A DNA stretch of 64,000 nucleotides from Chlorobium sp. (GTDB lineage Bacteria; Bacteroidota; Chlorobiia; Chlorobiales; Chlorobiaceae), in the NCBI GenBank assembly GCA_005843825.1, contig SZXX01000029.1, positions 1-64,000 on the forward strand. The letters are read 5' to 3'. This document shows, piece after piece, positions 16,563-24,429 of this stretch; positions within the stretch are counted from its first letter, which is position 1, and each line of letters starts with the position of its first letter. The notes beneath the pieces are model-generated. The model saw nothing but the letters and a program-made list of their open reading frames with translations. It was not told where the DNA came from and made no database searches. The translations under genes were made by a program, and so were the position numbers.

Positions 16563-17204
16563 TCACATTTTAACCCTTTTTGCTGGATTACCGTAATAGA
16601 GAGAGTTATTTTTAGTATTTCGAATAATTACAGAATTAGGACCAATCCTTGTATGATCGCCTATCTTCAAGCCTTGAAGAACAATAGACTGAACACCAAA
16701 TAAGTTACTATCACCTATTATAGCGTTACCCGAAACCCTTGTAGAAGGTCCAAGAACATTGAAACTTCCCATCGTCACATCATGACCTAAGGAGACAAAG
16801 CCATTAAAAAGATTAAAATCACCTATTTGAACGTCACAACTTACCCTGCATCCGAAAAATAAGACATTCCCTTTTCCAATCGAAAATGATTCTTGATCAA
16901 AGACATTTACATTAGGGGCAATAATGTTTGGATAAGTTAGAAAAGGATTTGTAATAGAGGAAATAAGTGAATGCAATATATTGGGAGAAGCGATTGAAAA
17001 AACTACAGCTGTATTTTTTGAAATGCTGTTTAAAATTGATAGACCACCAAGAACACTACCATACCTATTAGAAAGGCCAGGTTCAATACCATCATCAATA
17101 AAACCTAAAAGATTCCACTTTTGAATATCCTTATTAAGGGCCTTAATAAGACAAGCTATTTCTCGACCAAACCCACCTGCGCCATAAATCAACAAATCGG
17201 ACAT
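16563..17204 (-). CDS. PglD/NeuD-like sugar O- or N-acyltransferase
   Basis: The 213-residue protein has an N-terminal Rossmann-like part (LLIYGAGGFGREIACLI) and a C-terminal left-handed beta-helix of hexapeptide repeats (for example IGDFNLFNGFVSLGHDVTMG), ending YYGNPAKRVKM. This two-part build is that of PglD/NeuD acyltransferases, where a His in the GHD motif is the base. PglD acetylates the 4-amino group of UDP-4-amino sugars on the way to bacillosamine. It lies directly before a PglC-like transferase, as in Campylobacter pgl loci. Its neighbours KAS III, ACP and FabG hint that a 3-hydroxyacyl group, not just acetyl, may be moved (inference). Confidence 0.82.
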   Translation of the reverse strand: MSDLLIYGAGGFGREIACLIKALNKDIQKWNLLGFIDDGIEPGLSNRYGSVLGGLSILNSISKNTAVVFSIASPNILHSLISSITNPFLTYPNIIAPNVNVFDQESFSIGKGNVLFFGCRVSCDVQIGDFNLFNGFVSLGHDVTMGSFNVLGPSTRVSGNAIIGDSNLFGVQSIVLQGLKIGDHTRIGPNSVIIRNTKNNSLYYGNPAKRVKM

Positions 17205-17210
17205 ATATAT

Positions 17211-17819
17211 CTATTCTAAATTTCCACGAAAAGGATGCATTGTATTTTCAATCCCGGAATTAATGCTTTCTCTGGTAAGAACTTTACCAAGAGTTATAAA
17301 CAGAATCTTGATGTCTAAAAAGAATGAAAGGTTGTCAACATACCAAACATCGAGTTCAAATTTTTCACTCCAAAGCAATGAGTTGCGTCCATTTATCTGG
17401 GCCCATCCAGTCATGCCAGGGCGAACTTCATGCCGTCTTGACTGTCGGGGATTATAAAGAAGGAGATAACTAACCAGTAAAGGGCGAGGGCCGATTAGAC
17501 TCATGTCACCTCTAATGACGTTTATCAACTGTGGAAATTCATCAAGGGATAAGGAACGCATAAACCTACCAATCTTTGTAAGACGTTGGGCATCAGGGAG
17601 CAAATTACCTGTGATATCACGTCGATCGGACATAGTTTTAAATTTAATCAACTTAAATATCTTAGCATTTTTACCAGGTCTTTCCTGCAGATATATTGGA
17701 GACGTATGATAAGTGCAAAATAAAATAAAACTAATAACAAAGAATAAAGGTAAACAAATAATTATCCCAACAACTGAGAAGATTAAATCAAATAATCGTT
17801 TAAAAAGTAATAAATACAT
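17211..17819 (-). CDS. PglC-type initiating phosphoglycosyl transferase
   Basis: A 202-residue monotopic enzyme: one hydrophobic re-entrant helix at residues 5-35, then KLIKFKTMSD, the catalytic Asp-Glu pair in SLDEFPQLINV, RGDMSLIGPRPLL, and RPGMTGWAQINGRN. Small PGTs like this move a phospho-sugar from a UDP-diacetamido sugar to undecaprenyl phosphate in the inner membrane, the first membrane step of the polysaccharide or glycoprotein glycan. The size (about 200 residues) fits PglC rather than the larger WbaP. It starts 17 bases after the glycosyltransferase gene and ends just before the PglD-like gene. Confidence 0.88.
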   Translation of the reverse strand: MYLLLFKRLFDLIFSVVGIIICLPLFFVISFILFCTYHTSPIYLQERPGKNAKIFKLIKFKTMSDRRDITGNLLPDAQRLTKIGRFMRSLSLDEFPQLINVIRGDMSLIGPRPLLVSYLLLYNPRQSRRHEVRPGMTGWAQINGRNSLLWSEKFELDVWYVDNLSFFLDIKILFITLGKVLTRESINSGIENTMHPFRGNLE

Positions 17820-17836
17820 ATAAATTTAAGACATTA

Positions 17837-18826
17837 TCAAGAAAATATATCATAAACCCAAGATTGTAATGAATATTTACTATAAATATAAGATTTGACA
17901 GGGTTATATGGAGTGTAAAGAAATTCTTTATCAATTACAGGAGAATTCCTGTCAATAATCAAAATATTATTTTCATCATAAAAGTCGTAGTTTTTAATAT
18001 TTTTATTTGTAGTAATTAATTTCCGTCTTGCTCCAAGCATTTCAATAGGTCTTAATGTCAAACCAGTTTGAACTGGATGTTGTATATCAAGTGAAGCACG
18101 ATGAGTAGATACTATATGTAAGGTCTGCTCAAGATCAAGGATAATAAAGTTAAATTCAGTAATATTTTTTGGTCGAAATTTAGAGTCAAATAAATATTTC
18201 TTATAAAACATAATTTTACCAGGAAAGAACATGTATGTATACATAGACATTCCATTTTCAAATAAGCTTTTATTAATAGATTGTAAAATCATGTATCTAT
18301 CGGAATGTATGGTGCCAATAAAAAAGATATCTGATAAATTATTAAAATTATTTTGTGTAATATTACGATATTGGTCTAGATAAAATGTGGGGCGATATTG
18401 AAGAAGGGAATTATTAGATACATCAAATGGATCATAGGAAAAAGCCTTGTCAAAATAAGGTATTATTTTCTTAGTGTCTGTGTTATTTATTGAATCCCAA
18501 AGATATAATATGAATTTTGCATTAGGAAAAGCGTGTCTCAATAACTTAATTGATGATGGGTGAAAAGACTCTGCTCGTATAACAAGCAAATAATCAAATT
18601 TGATATTTCTATTTTCATGAATTATTTTATTTATATAAGTATTAAACGGTATATCTGATATATTTTTAGAAACTCTTGTAAATATTTTACCTATAACAGA
18701 TGATGACGGCCTTTCGTTATATACTTTAATAAACGCACCTTGATTTTCAATTTTTTTCTTAATTTCAGTTCCATATATCCCTTGACCTCCTGGAACGAAA
18801 AGCAATACTTTCTTATCTTTTAACAT
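17837..18826 (-). CDS. Probable glycosyltransferase (GT-B-like), unassigned family
   Basis: The ATG at 18826, four bases after the previous stop, gives 329 residues beginning MLKDKKVLLFVPGGQG. Visible features are KFILYLWDS and a C-terminal TLRPIEMLGARRKLITTNKNI, the usual position of the nucleotide-sugar site in GT-B proteins (E near GA). No membrane segments. The sequence is AT-rich, like its upstream neighbours. It resembles proteins annotated as lipopolysaccharide biosynthesis or CgeB-like glycosyltransferases. The acceptor and donor are unknown. Confidence 0.5.
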   Translation of the reverse strand: MLKDKKVLLFVPGGQGIYGTEIKKKIENQGAFIKVYNERPSSSVIGKIFTRVSKNISDIPFNTYINKIIHENRNIKFDYLLVIRAESFHPSSIKLLRHAFPNAKFILYLWDSINNTDTKKIIPYFDKAFSYDPFDVSNNSLLQYRPTFYLDQYRNITQNNFNNLSDIFFIGTIHSDRYMILQSINKSLFENGMSMYTYMFFPGKIMFYKKYLFDSKFRPKNITEFNFIILDLEQTLHIVSTHRASLDIQHPVQTGLTLRPIEMLGARRKLITTNKNIKNYDFYDENNILIIDRNSPVIDKEFLYTPYNPVKSYIYSKYSLQSWVYDIFS

Positions 18827-18830
18827 TAGC

Positions 18831-19976
18831 TTAACGAATAGCAATTTCCTCACATATATTTAAATATTTTATAGCTCTGGTGCTCGGAGAATCAAATTCT
18901 TTTACTTTATTTTCACCTTTTTTAATTAAATCTTTTCGTAATAGTTTATCATTAATAATCATAGCGATTTTTATAGCTATATCTTCTGGATTCAATGGGT
19001 CAAAATATAATGCTGCATCACCACATACTGCTTTTGCAAATGGCAAATCTGAAGTTAATATTGGCTTGCGCATAATCATGGCTTCAGGATAATTAGCTGA
19101 AAAACATTCTAATAATGTAGGGAGGAATAGAGCATCGCACTCTGAATAAAGCTGGGGACATTTACCTACTGAAACTCTTCCGAGGTTTATAATTGATTTT
19201 TTTGCTTCTAATGTAAATGATTGATTATAATTATCTTCATCAATTGTTAGTAGAAATAGTATTTTAAGATCAGGTAAAGTATTTTTTAAAACTGGGACAA
19301 GTGAATTTATTATTTTTAAGTTCTTGTGTGACATATATGAACATAAAGACAGTAAACGAAACTCATTAGATTGTTTTTCAGGCAATAATATATCTCTATG
19401 ATTGCTGCGATCATAGTAAACAGAACTACAGGTATTTGTAACTGTAAATACATATGAATTAGGAATATCAAATAAAACTGAAACTCTATTGGAAATATCA
19501 CTTGTTTCACATACAAAATATTTTCCACATTTTTTGAAGGCTTTTATGTGAATATAGCGTATAAAGGCCCACTTGATTCTTTTATATAAAGTTAAGTGTT
19601 GAAAAAACGGAGAGTCGGGATATACATAGTGTGGTTGAGCATAACCTTGAAGATGAGGACATTCAGGAATCCAGTATGATGGACCAAAAACAGAGAACAC
19701 GACATCAGGTTTAATTTTTATTGCAAGATTTTTTAGTAATCTCCTTGATAGAAATGAATGTAGTATGCCATCATGCATAGGATGCCAAAGGATTTCATAA
19801 AAAATAAAATTAGGTGGATAATTACTCTGATTAATTTCTTTTGAAACTGTTTTGCTTAAAAAAACATGATATTCGTTATTTTTATAAGCTATACATTCAT
19901 GTAAAAAAGATATAACAACTTGTGTAGGTCCAGTAGCACAAATTCCAGCAGCGTTAATAATTAACTTCATTGACAC
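18831..19976 (-). CDS. GT4-family glycosyltransferase
   Basis: A 381-residue GT-B enzyme. The C-terminal half has the GT4 pattern: SLCSYMSHKNL at the start of the second domain, the acid-rich motif ECFSANYPEAMIMRKPILTSD (E-x7-E), then ALYFDPLNPEDIA. These enzymes keep the sugar configuration and transfer from a nucleotide sugar at the cytoplasmic face of the membrane. The first ATG is at 19976, one base into the neighbouring stop, so it is coupled to the gene upstream. Base composition is AT-rich. Confidence 0.85.
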   Translation of the reverse strand: MSMKLIINAAGICATGPTQVVISFLHECIAYKNNEYHVFLSKTVSKEINQSNYPPNFIFYEILWHPMHDGILHSFLSRRLLKNLAIKIKPDVVFSVFGPSYWIPECPHLQGYAQPHYVYPDSPFFQHLTLYKRIKWAFIRYIHIKAFKKCGKYFVCETSDISNRVSVLFDIPNSYVFTVTNTCSSVYYDRSNHRDILLPEKQSNEFRLLSLCSYMSHKNLKIINSLVPVLKNTLPDLKILFLLTIDEDNYNQSFTLEAKKSIINLGRVSVGKCPQLYSECDALFLPTLLECFSANYPEAMIMRKPILTSDLPFAKAVCGDAALYFDPLNPEDIAIKIAMIINDKLLRKDLIKKGENKVKEFDSPSTRAIKYLNICEEIAIR

Positions 19977-21073
19977 TAAATCTTAGCCTTTTTTGGAGCG
20001 CCTAAAATAAAATTATAATATCCCTTACCAATAAGATTAACGGAATATTTATGGATACTTTCTTTTCCATTATATCCAAATTCATCACGTAGTTCAACGC
20101 TATTCATAAGAATTAAAAGCTTTTCTTTAAAGATTTTATAATCAAATAACGGAACAAGATACCCATTAATTTCATCTCTAATCATATCAGAAGGACCGGC
20201 CATGCAATCAAATGCGACAACAGGTAACCCAGCTGACATTGCCTCACCGATTACATTTGGAAACCCTTCTGAACTTGAGGTAAAAGCAAAGATTTTACTC
20301 ATCAGATAATATTGATCAACGTCTTGACTTTTACCGATCAATACAACTTTATTATGAGCATCAAGTTCCTTAATAAGTATCTGTAAGCGCTCGAAATTAT
20401 TCTGCTTTAAAGCATCACCGCCAACAACTACAAGTTTCCAATCAGGCTTATTAATGCTCACAAACAACCTGATAAGTTCATCATGGTGCTTAGACTTTAT
20501 TAAACGTCCTACAGTAAGTACTATATTTTCCTTTTGTATTTCTGGATTAACATTGATAAATCTAATTGGATTGCCTATAGTTTGAATATTAGATTGCTTA
20601 AATATTTCCCTGTAATGATTTTCTGCTTTTTTTGTTTGTGTGATAATCCCCTTGGCTTTAGGATAAAGCCATTGACGAAGCATATTATGTACCAGGCCAT
20701 AAGTCTTATCCGGCTGACACCGATCTGAAATAAATATAGGAAATGGCAATCTATATAGTGCAAGCAAAATAAAACTGTTCCAATATTCACCAAAGCTTAA
20801 AATAGAATCTGGCTTGAGTGCCTTAACTGTGCGACGAATAAAATATAGTGTTTTTAGTGAGTACCACGCTCTTTTTTGATTATTAAACTCAAAGTATGGT
20901 TTGTGAACTATTACATTGGAAGGAATGTGATAAAATATATCACGATTCATACCATAAATGACAAGATGCACTTCGATCTCTGGGTCTTGAACAAAATATG
21001 TTGCAAGCTCTGCCATAACTCGCTCCATACCTCCAAGGCCAAGGCAAGGAATAACTAGTGCAAGACGTTTCAT
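19976..21073 (-). CDS. GT4-family glycosyltransferase
   Basis: The ATG at 21073 gives a 365-residue protein starting MKRLALVIPCLGLGGMERV, the usual N-terminus of GT4 enzymes (GGMERV). The second domain has VGRLIKSKHHDELI and the catalytic motif EGFPNVIGEAMSAGLPVVAFD. It starts one base after the stop of the ATP-grasp gene. A longer start at 21112 would overlap that gene. It adds one sugar to the growing lipid-linked repeat unit; the sugar cannot be told from the sequence. Confidence 0.88.
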   Translation of the reverse strand: MKRLALVIPCLGLGGMERVMAELATYFVQDPEIEVHLVIYGMNRDIFYHIPSNVIVHKPYFEFNNQKRAWYSLKTLYFIRRTVKALKPDSILSFGEYWNSFILLALYRLPFPIFISDRCQPDKTYGLVHNMLRQWLYPKAKGIITQTKKAENHYREIFKQSNIQTIGNPIRFINVNPEIQKENIVLTVGRLIKSKHHDELIRLFVSINKPDWKLVVVGGDALKQNNFERLQILIKELDAHNKVVLIGKSQDVDQYYLMSKIFAFTSSSEGFPNVIGEAMSAGLPVVAFDCMAGPSDMIRDEINGYLVPLFDYKIFKEKLLILMNSVELRDEFGYNGKESIHKYSVNLIGKGYYNFILGAPKKAKI

Positions 21074-21074
21074 T

Positions 21075-22088
21075 TTATACTGATTTAAGCAATCCGTCAA
21101 CCATCCATGCATAAGGATTAAATCTACCTTCGTACCAGTTCATATTCTTATCCCAATATCCAACACATGGATCATATACTTCTGCAGAAAATCCATAACT
21201 AATTTCGACTACTAGTGGCTTTTCATTTTGATACACATAATCAAAAGCAACACATTGAGTTTGAAGTTTTTTTGCTAAATCAAATGACAATCTTATAGTT
21301 GCATCATTGAAATTATTTTTTTCATAGGATATATTTCCACTACCAGAGGCTTTAAAATCATTTTTTCTATTAATTCGCTTTATAGCAAATGCTTTTTCAT
21401 AGATAACAATAACACGTATATCACAATCATTATTTTCTATGTAATCCTGAAAGTAAACATACCCTCGTTCACGTCCAATATTTGCGGAGTACTCAGGCTC
21501 TTTAACTATTCTTAAAAAAGTTTTCAACATTGAGGTTGAATCTATTAAGCCCAAATTATACTTTCTCCATTGTTCTTTTATAACAGGAAAAGATCGATAC
21601 TGCCTAAATCCTTTTCCAAAGGCAATATTGAGTACCTTTAATGCGTTTCTTTTATTATTTATGAGCGATACATTACATGAACCAGCTCCCCTCCGAAGCT
21701 TGAATACTTTTGGAAATATAGCTTTGCTTATCCACTCATATGCTTCTTTTTTGGTATAAAAAATATATGAAGGGACTAAAGGCATTCCCATTGATTCTAA
21801 TAAATACTTTTGTCCAAGCTTATCATCAAAATGCCAATTAGTTTTAAAGTCAGGGAAAACTATTTTACCAGAATGTTCTAAAGAAAAAAGCAACTGTTTT
21901 GCAAAAAGAATGTCTTTCGGGCTCATATGGTGATGATGCCACATTATAATATCACAGTTTTTTATTTGGTCAATAACATCATTTTTATAGCAATCGATAA
22001 CCTTATATTTAATACATTGATTTTCACAATACTCAATCCATCGCTTACTAAATGACTGATCATTTCTATGACTAACAATACCAATCAT
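21075..22088 (-). CDS. ATP-grasp domain protein
   Basis: A 337-residue protein with an N-terminal pre-ATP-grasp fold and, from about residue 90, a RimK-like ATP-grasp region: FPKVFKLRRGAGSCNVSL (glycine-rich loop after a Lys), FQDYIENNDCDIRVIVI, AFAIKR and FDYVYQNEKPLVVEIS (metal-binding E). ATP-grasp enzymes make acyl-phosphates and ligate an amine or thiol. In polysaccharide loci they usually attach an amino acid to a sugar carboxylate or amine. It begins 4 bases after an acetyltransferase gene. The partner substrate is unknown. Confidence 0.75.
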   Translation of the reverse strand: MIGIVSHRNDQSFSKRWIEYCENQCIKYKVIDCYKNDVIDQIKNCDIIMWHHHHMSPKDILFAKQLLFSLEHSGKIVFPDFKTNWHFDDKLGQKYLLESMGMPLVPSYIFYTKKEAYEWISKAIFPKVFKLRRGAGSCNVSLINNKRNALKVLNIAFGKGFRQYRSFPVIKEQWRKYNLGLIDSTSMLKTFLRIVKEPEYSANIGRERGYVYFQDYIENNDCDIRVIVIYEKAFAIKRINRKNDFKASGSGNISYEKNNFNDATIRLSFDLAKKLQTQCVAFDYVYQNEKPLVVEISYGFSAEVYDPCVGYWDKNMNWYEGRFNPYAWMVDGLLKSV

Positions 22089-22092
22089 TTTA

Positions 22093-22683
22093 CTATTGAT
22101 TATTTACATTTTTAATAATTTGCGAAATATTCATGTTTTTAATCTTTATTGCTGGGACACCGCCAATTAATATATTTTCTTCAAGAAATGATTTATTAAC
22201 TGCGGCATTAGCAGCTGTAGCTATATTATTAGCAAGTATAATATTGCCGTATATCTTTACGCCTGGGGCAATATAACAATTATCCCCAATTTGTGGAGCT
22301 AGGGAATATCCTCCAGATGCACCAATACAAGTTGATGGATGGATTCTACAATTTGATCCAACCTTGGCATTTGCATTAACAACTATAGTACCATAATGAA
22401 CAATTGCTAATCCCGGGCCAAATACATTTAATGGAATTGAAAAACCAAGATTTTTAGATATCTTATAGTATTTTTGGTAAATATATATAAAATATATTTT
22501 ACCAAAAATACTCTTTTTACAATTTTTATAATATTCACATTTCCTCAGGAGTCCTTCAAACCTTAATATATAATTAGGTAATATTATATTTTTTAATTTG
22601 GACTTATAATTTGATTGAGAAATCCCAAGTGCAACTTTATCTTCAAGTAAATACTTTTTATAATCTTGTTTTGATTGAATCAT
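22093..22683 (-). CDS. Serine-acetyltransferase-like hexapeptide acyltransferase
   Basis: The 196-residue protein has a basic helical N-terminus and, from about residue 85, a left-handed beta-helix: IVHYGTIVVNANAKVG, CRIHPSTCIGA, CYIAPGVKIYGN and VNKSFLEENILIGGVPAIKI. The H in IVHYG and the Gly-rich loop fit CysE/NodL-like O-acetyltransferases acting on sugars. It follows about 240 bases after larB, across the partial larB duplication. It likely O-acetylates a sugar of the same polysaccharide. Confidence 0.8.
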   Translation of the reverse strand: MIQSKQDYKKYLLEDKVALGISQSNYKSKLKNIILPNYILRFEGLLRKCEYYKNCKKSIFGKIYFIYIYQKYYKISKNLGFSIPLNVFGPGLAIVHYGTIVVNANAKVGSNCRIHPSTCIGASGGYSLAPQIGDNCYIAPGVKIYGNIILANNIATAANAAVNKSFLEENILIGGVPAIKIKNMNISQIIKNVNNQ

Positions 22684-22787
22684 ATTAATATTGGATCATT
22701 AAACAATATTATTACACTAATAAAGTCTTTGTATTCATACGGATACACTAAATATATCAGCTATCTTAAGTGTTTTATTTAACCCTG

Positions 22788-22850
22788 CTATGGAATTGAA
22801 AGCATGCGAGCAGCCGCACTAGCAGCTCCAAATCCATTGTCGATGTTTAC
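22788..22850 (-). pseudogene. Second larB 3' tail (fragment)
   Basis: On the minus strand this reads VNIDNGFGAASAAARMLSIP and TAG. The first 18 codons equal the end of the intact larB (22920-23630), where the same residues are followed by a different C-terminus. Over those 54 bases there are five differences, and every one is a synonymous third-position change (for example ATC/ATT, CGC/CGA, CTT/CTC). That pattern points to a tail from a second, once-selected larB rather than a recent duplicate. The matching parts are exactly 150 bases apart, with a REP-like palindrome between them. Confidence 0.85.
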
Positions 22851-22857
22851 TACAGGA

Positions 22858-22878
22858 GGGTGACCACAAGGGTCACCC
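22858..22878. repeat. REP-like palindrome GGGTGACC / GGTCACCC
   Basis: Perfect 8-base arms around ACAAG, followed by CTACGG. It lies between the two larB 3' tails and belongs to the same family as 15413-15433. It may have been the recombination point that joined the second larB tail here. Confidence 0.75.
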
Positions 22879-22919
22879 CTACGGCACAATAATGGCTAAT
22901 CTGTTTTATGTTGGGCATG

Positions 22920-23630
22920 TTATATTACGGAATCCTTGTCTAGCATTGAGAGCATTCGCGCGGCCGCACTAGCAGCTCCAAATCCATTGTCAATGTTTAC
23001 GACTGTTATCCCCTGCGCACATGAAGACAGAGAAGCATTCAGTGCGGTCTGCCCTTGAAAAGCAGCGCCATAGCCTGTGGACGTTGGAATTGCAATAATT
23101 GGTTGATGAAAATATCCGCCACATACAGAAACTAACGCTGCATCCATCCCTGCTACGACGAGAATAATTTTAGCAAGAGAGATGGCATCTGCTGCATCAA
23201 AAAATCGCTGAATACCAGCAACACCAATATCGGGAAAAATGCGGGACTGTATTCCAAAGTATGCCAGTGTGAGTGCCGCTTCATTACAAACACGAAAGTC
23301 GGATGATCCACCGCTTACAATAGATACCTGATACTTCTCTGCACTATGAACTCGAGAATAACGCTCTAGAGTCTCACCATTATTGATTAACAAGCAGGCT
23401 GCACTTTCAATCCATTTCGCGGATGTATAATTTTCCGCAAGATAAACCCCATCAATCGGAATAATTCTTGTAAACAGTGCTTCTTCAGCAGATTCTTTAC
23501 AGATGTCGCAGATAGTTTCAAGCTGGAGCCTGGATTTGTTTTCCGCAAGAACTACTTCCTGTTGCCCAATTCGCTCAAACCGCTGTGTGTCGATATTTAG
23601 ATGCATTTTTATTGATTCAAACGTAACCAT
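22920..23630 (-). CDS. larB: LarB, NPN cofactor biosynthesis carboxylase/hydrolase
   Basis: The 236-residue protein has a PurE-like C-terminal domain: VSGGSSDFRVCNEAALT (residues 105-121), VVAGMDAALVSVCGGYFHQP and IPTSTGYGAAFQGQTALNASL, with C204 in SLSSCAQGI where the catalytic Cys of L. plantarum LarB lies. LarB carboxylates C5 of nicotinic acid adenine dinucleotide and cleaves the phosphoanhydride, giving the dicarboxylated mononucleotide, the first step to the nickel-pincer nucleotide (NPN). The start overlaps larE by 14 bases. No larA is nearby. The C-terminus (MLDKDSVI) differs from that of the adjacent larB remnant. Confidence 0.9.
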   Translation of the reverse strand: MVTFESIKMHLNIDTQRFERIGQQEVVLAENKSRLQLETICDICKESAEEALFTRIIPIDGVYLAENYTSAKWIESAACLLINNGETLERYSRVHSAEKYQVSIVSGGSSDFRVCNEAALTLAYFGIQSRIFPDIGVAGIQRFFDAADAISLAKIILVVAGMDAALVSVCGGYFHQPIIAIPTSTGYGAAFQGQTALNASLSSCAQGITVVNIDNGFGAASAAARMLSMLDKDSVI

Positions 23631-24429
23631 TACCCCTCTGATACGTGCCCACTAAGATATCATGTGGAGTAAGACCAAAGAGTTCACCAACAGAATTTTT
23701 CAGTTCATCCTTGAACTCATCATTTATCAGATTTCGTTTGACTGGGTCAATTTCCAAAACAACCCTTCCAGTGCCGAAACGGCATCGGTGGTTACCAATA
23801 CCAATTGCTGCTGTGAGAAGTTCCTCCACCTCCTCAATTTTGCCGAGCACAACCGAGCTGATTCGAGTCCCAGTAAAAATACGACTTGACAGACAAGGTG
23901 AGGATGGTGCTGACGCAAGTTCAGATAGGCCCAAGATTCTGGCTAGTAAACGAATCTCATTTTTTCCGTATCCAGCCTCGATAAAAGGATGCCGAACATT
24001 AAAGTCTGCTGCCGCTTTCAATCCAGGACGAAAATCATCCAAATCGTCTCGATTTGCGCCAGTAAGGACAATTGCTTCTGGAAAATTACGTCTGATTTCT
24101 TCAAAAAGATTAGACTTACAATAGAAGCAGCGATCAATTGTATTTTCAAGATAGCGCTCATCCTGAAATTCAGATGGTGTGATAATATTCAGATCAGCTC
24201 CTGCGTCATGAGCAATTGCCTTAAGCTGCTCGGTGTGCTTCTTTGGTACAGCAGGAGTCTTGGCGTGTGCCCAAACCAGCTTGTCTTTATCTATCGAGAG
24301 ACGATGGAGCAGAAGGACAAGTGAGGTACTGTCGACTCCACCCGATACTGCGACAACAATAGTTTGCGGTTGCGAAAGGTATTCCTGAAATATTTGAAGA
24401 TTGTCAAGTAAACTTATTTCAGACATCAT
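23617..24429 (-). CDS. larE: LarE, ATP-dependent sulfur transferase of NPN synthesis
   Basis: The 270-residue PP-loop protein has SGGVDST (residues 29-35), the RCFYCKSNLF motif with C101 and C104, TGANRDDLDDFRPGL, and C179 in SSPCLSSRI, the position of the sacrificial Cys (C176 in L. plantarum). LarE adenylates the carboxylates of the LarB product and converts them to thiocarboxylates, giving up its Cys sulfur each time in the sacrificial type. It overlaps larC by 11 bases and larB by 14, so the three are coupled. The order larC-larE-larB suits making the whole cofactor from one mRNA. Confidence 0.92.
   Translation of the reverse strand: MMSEISLLDNLQIFQEYLSQPQTIVVAVSGGVDSTSLVLLLHRLSIDKDKLVWAHAKTPAVPKKHTEQLKAIAHDAGADLNIITPSEFQDERYLENTIDRCFYCKSNLFEEIRRNFPEAIVLTGANRDDLDDFRPGLKAAADFNVRHPFIEAGYGKNEIRLLARILGLSELASAPSSPCLSSRIFTGTRISSVVLGKIEEVEELLTAAIGIGNHRCRFGTGRVVLEIDPVKRNLINDEFKDELKNSVGELFGLTPHDILVGTYQRGNGYV

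Noticed and set aside
23617-24429. LarE as a general PP-loop (ExsB/TtcA) enzyme
   Set aside because: The RCFYCK and PCLSSRI blocks and the overlaps with larC and larB are specific to LarE.
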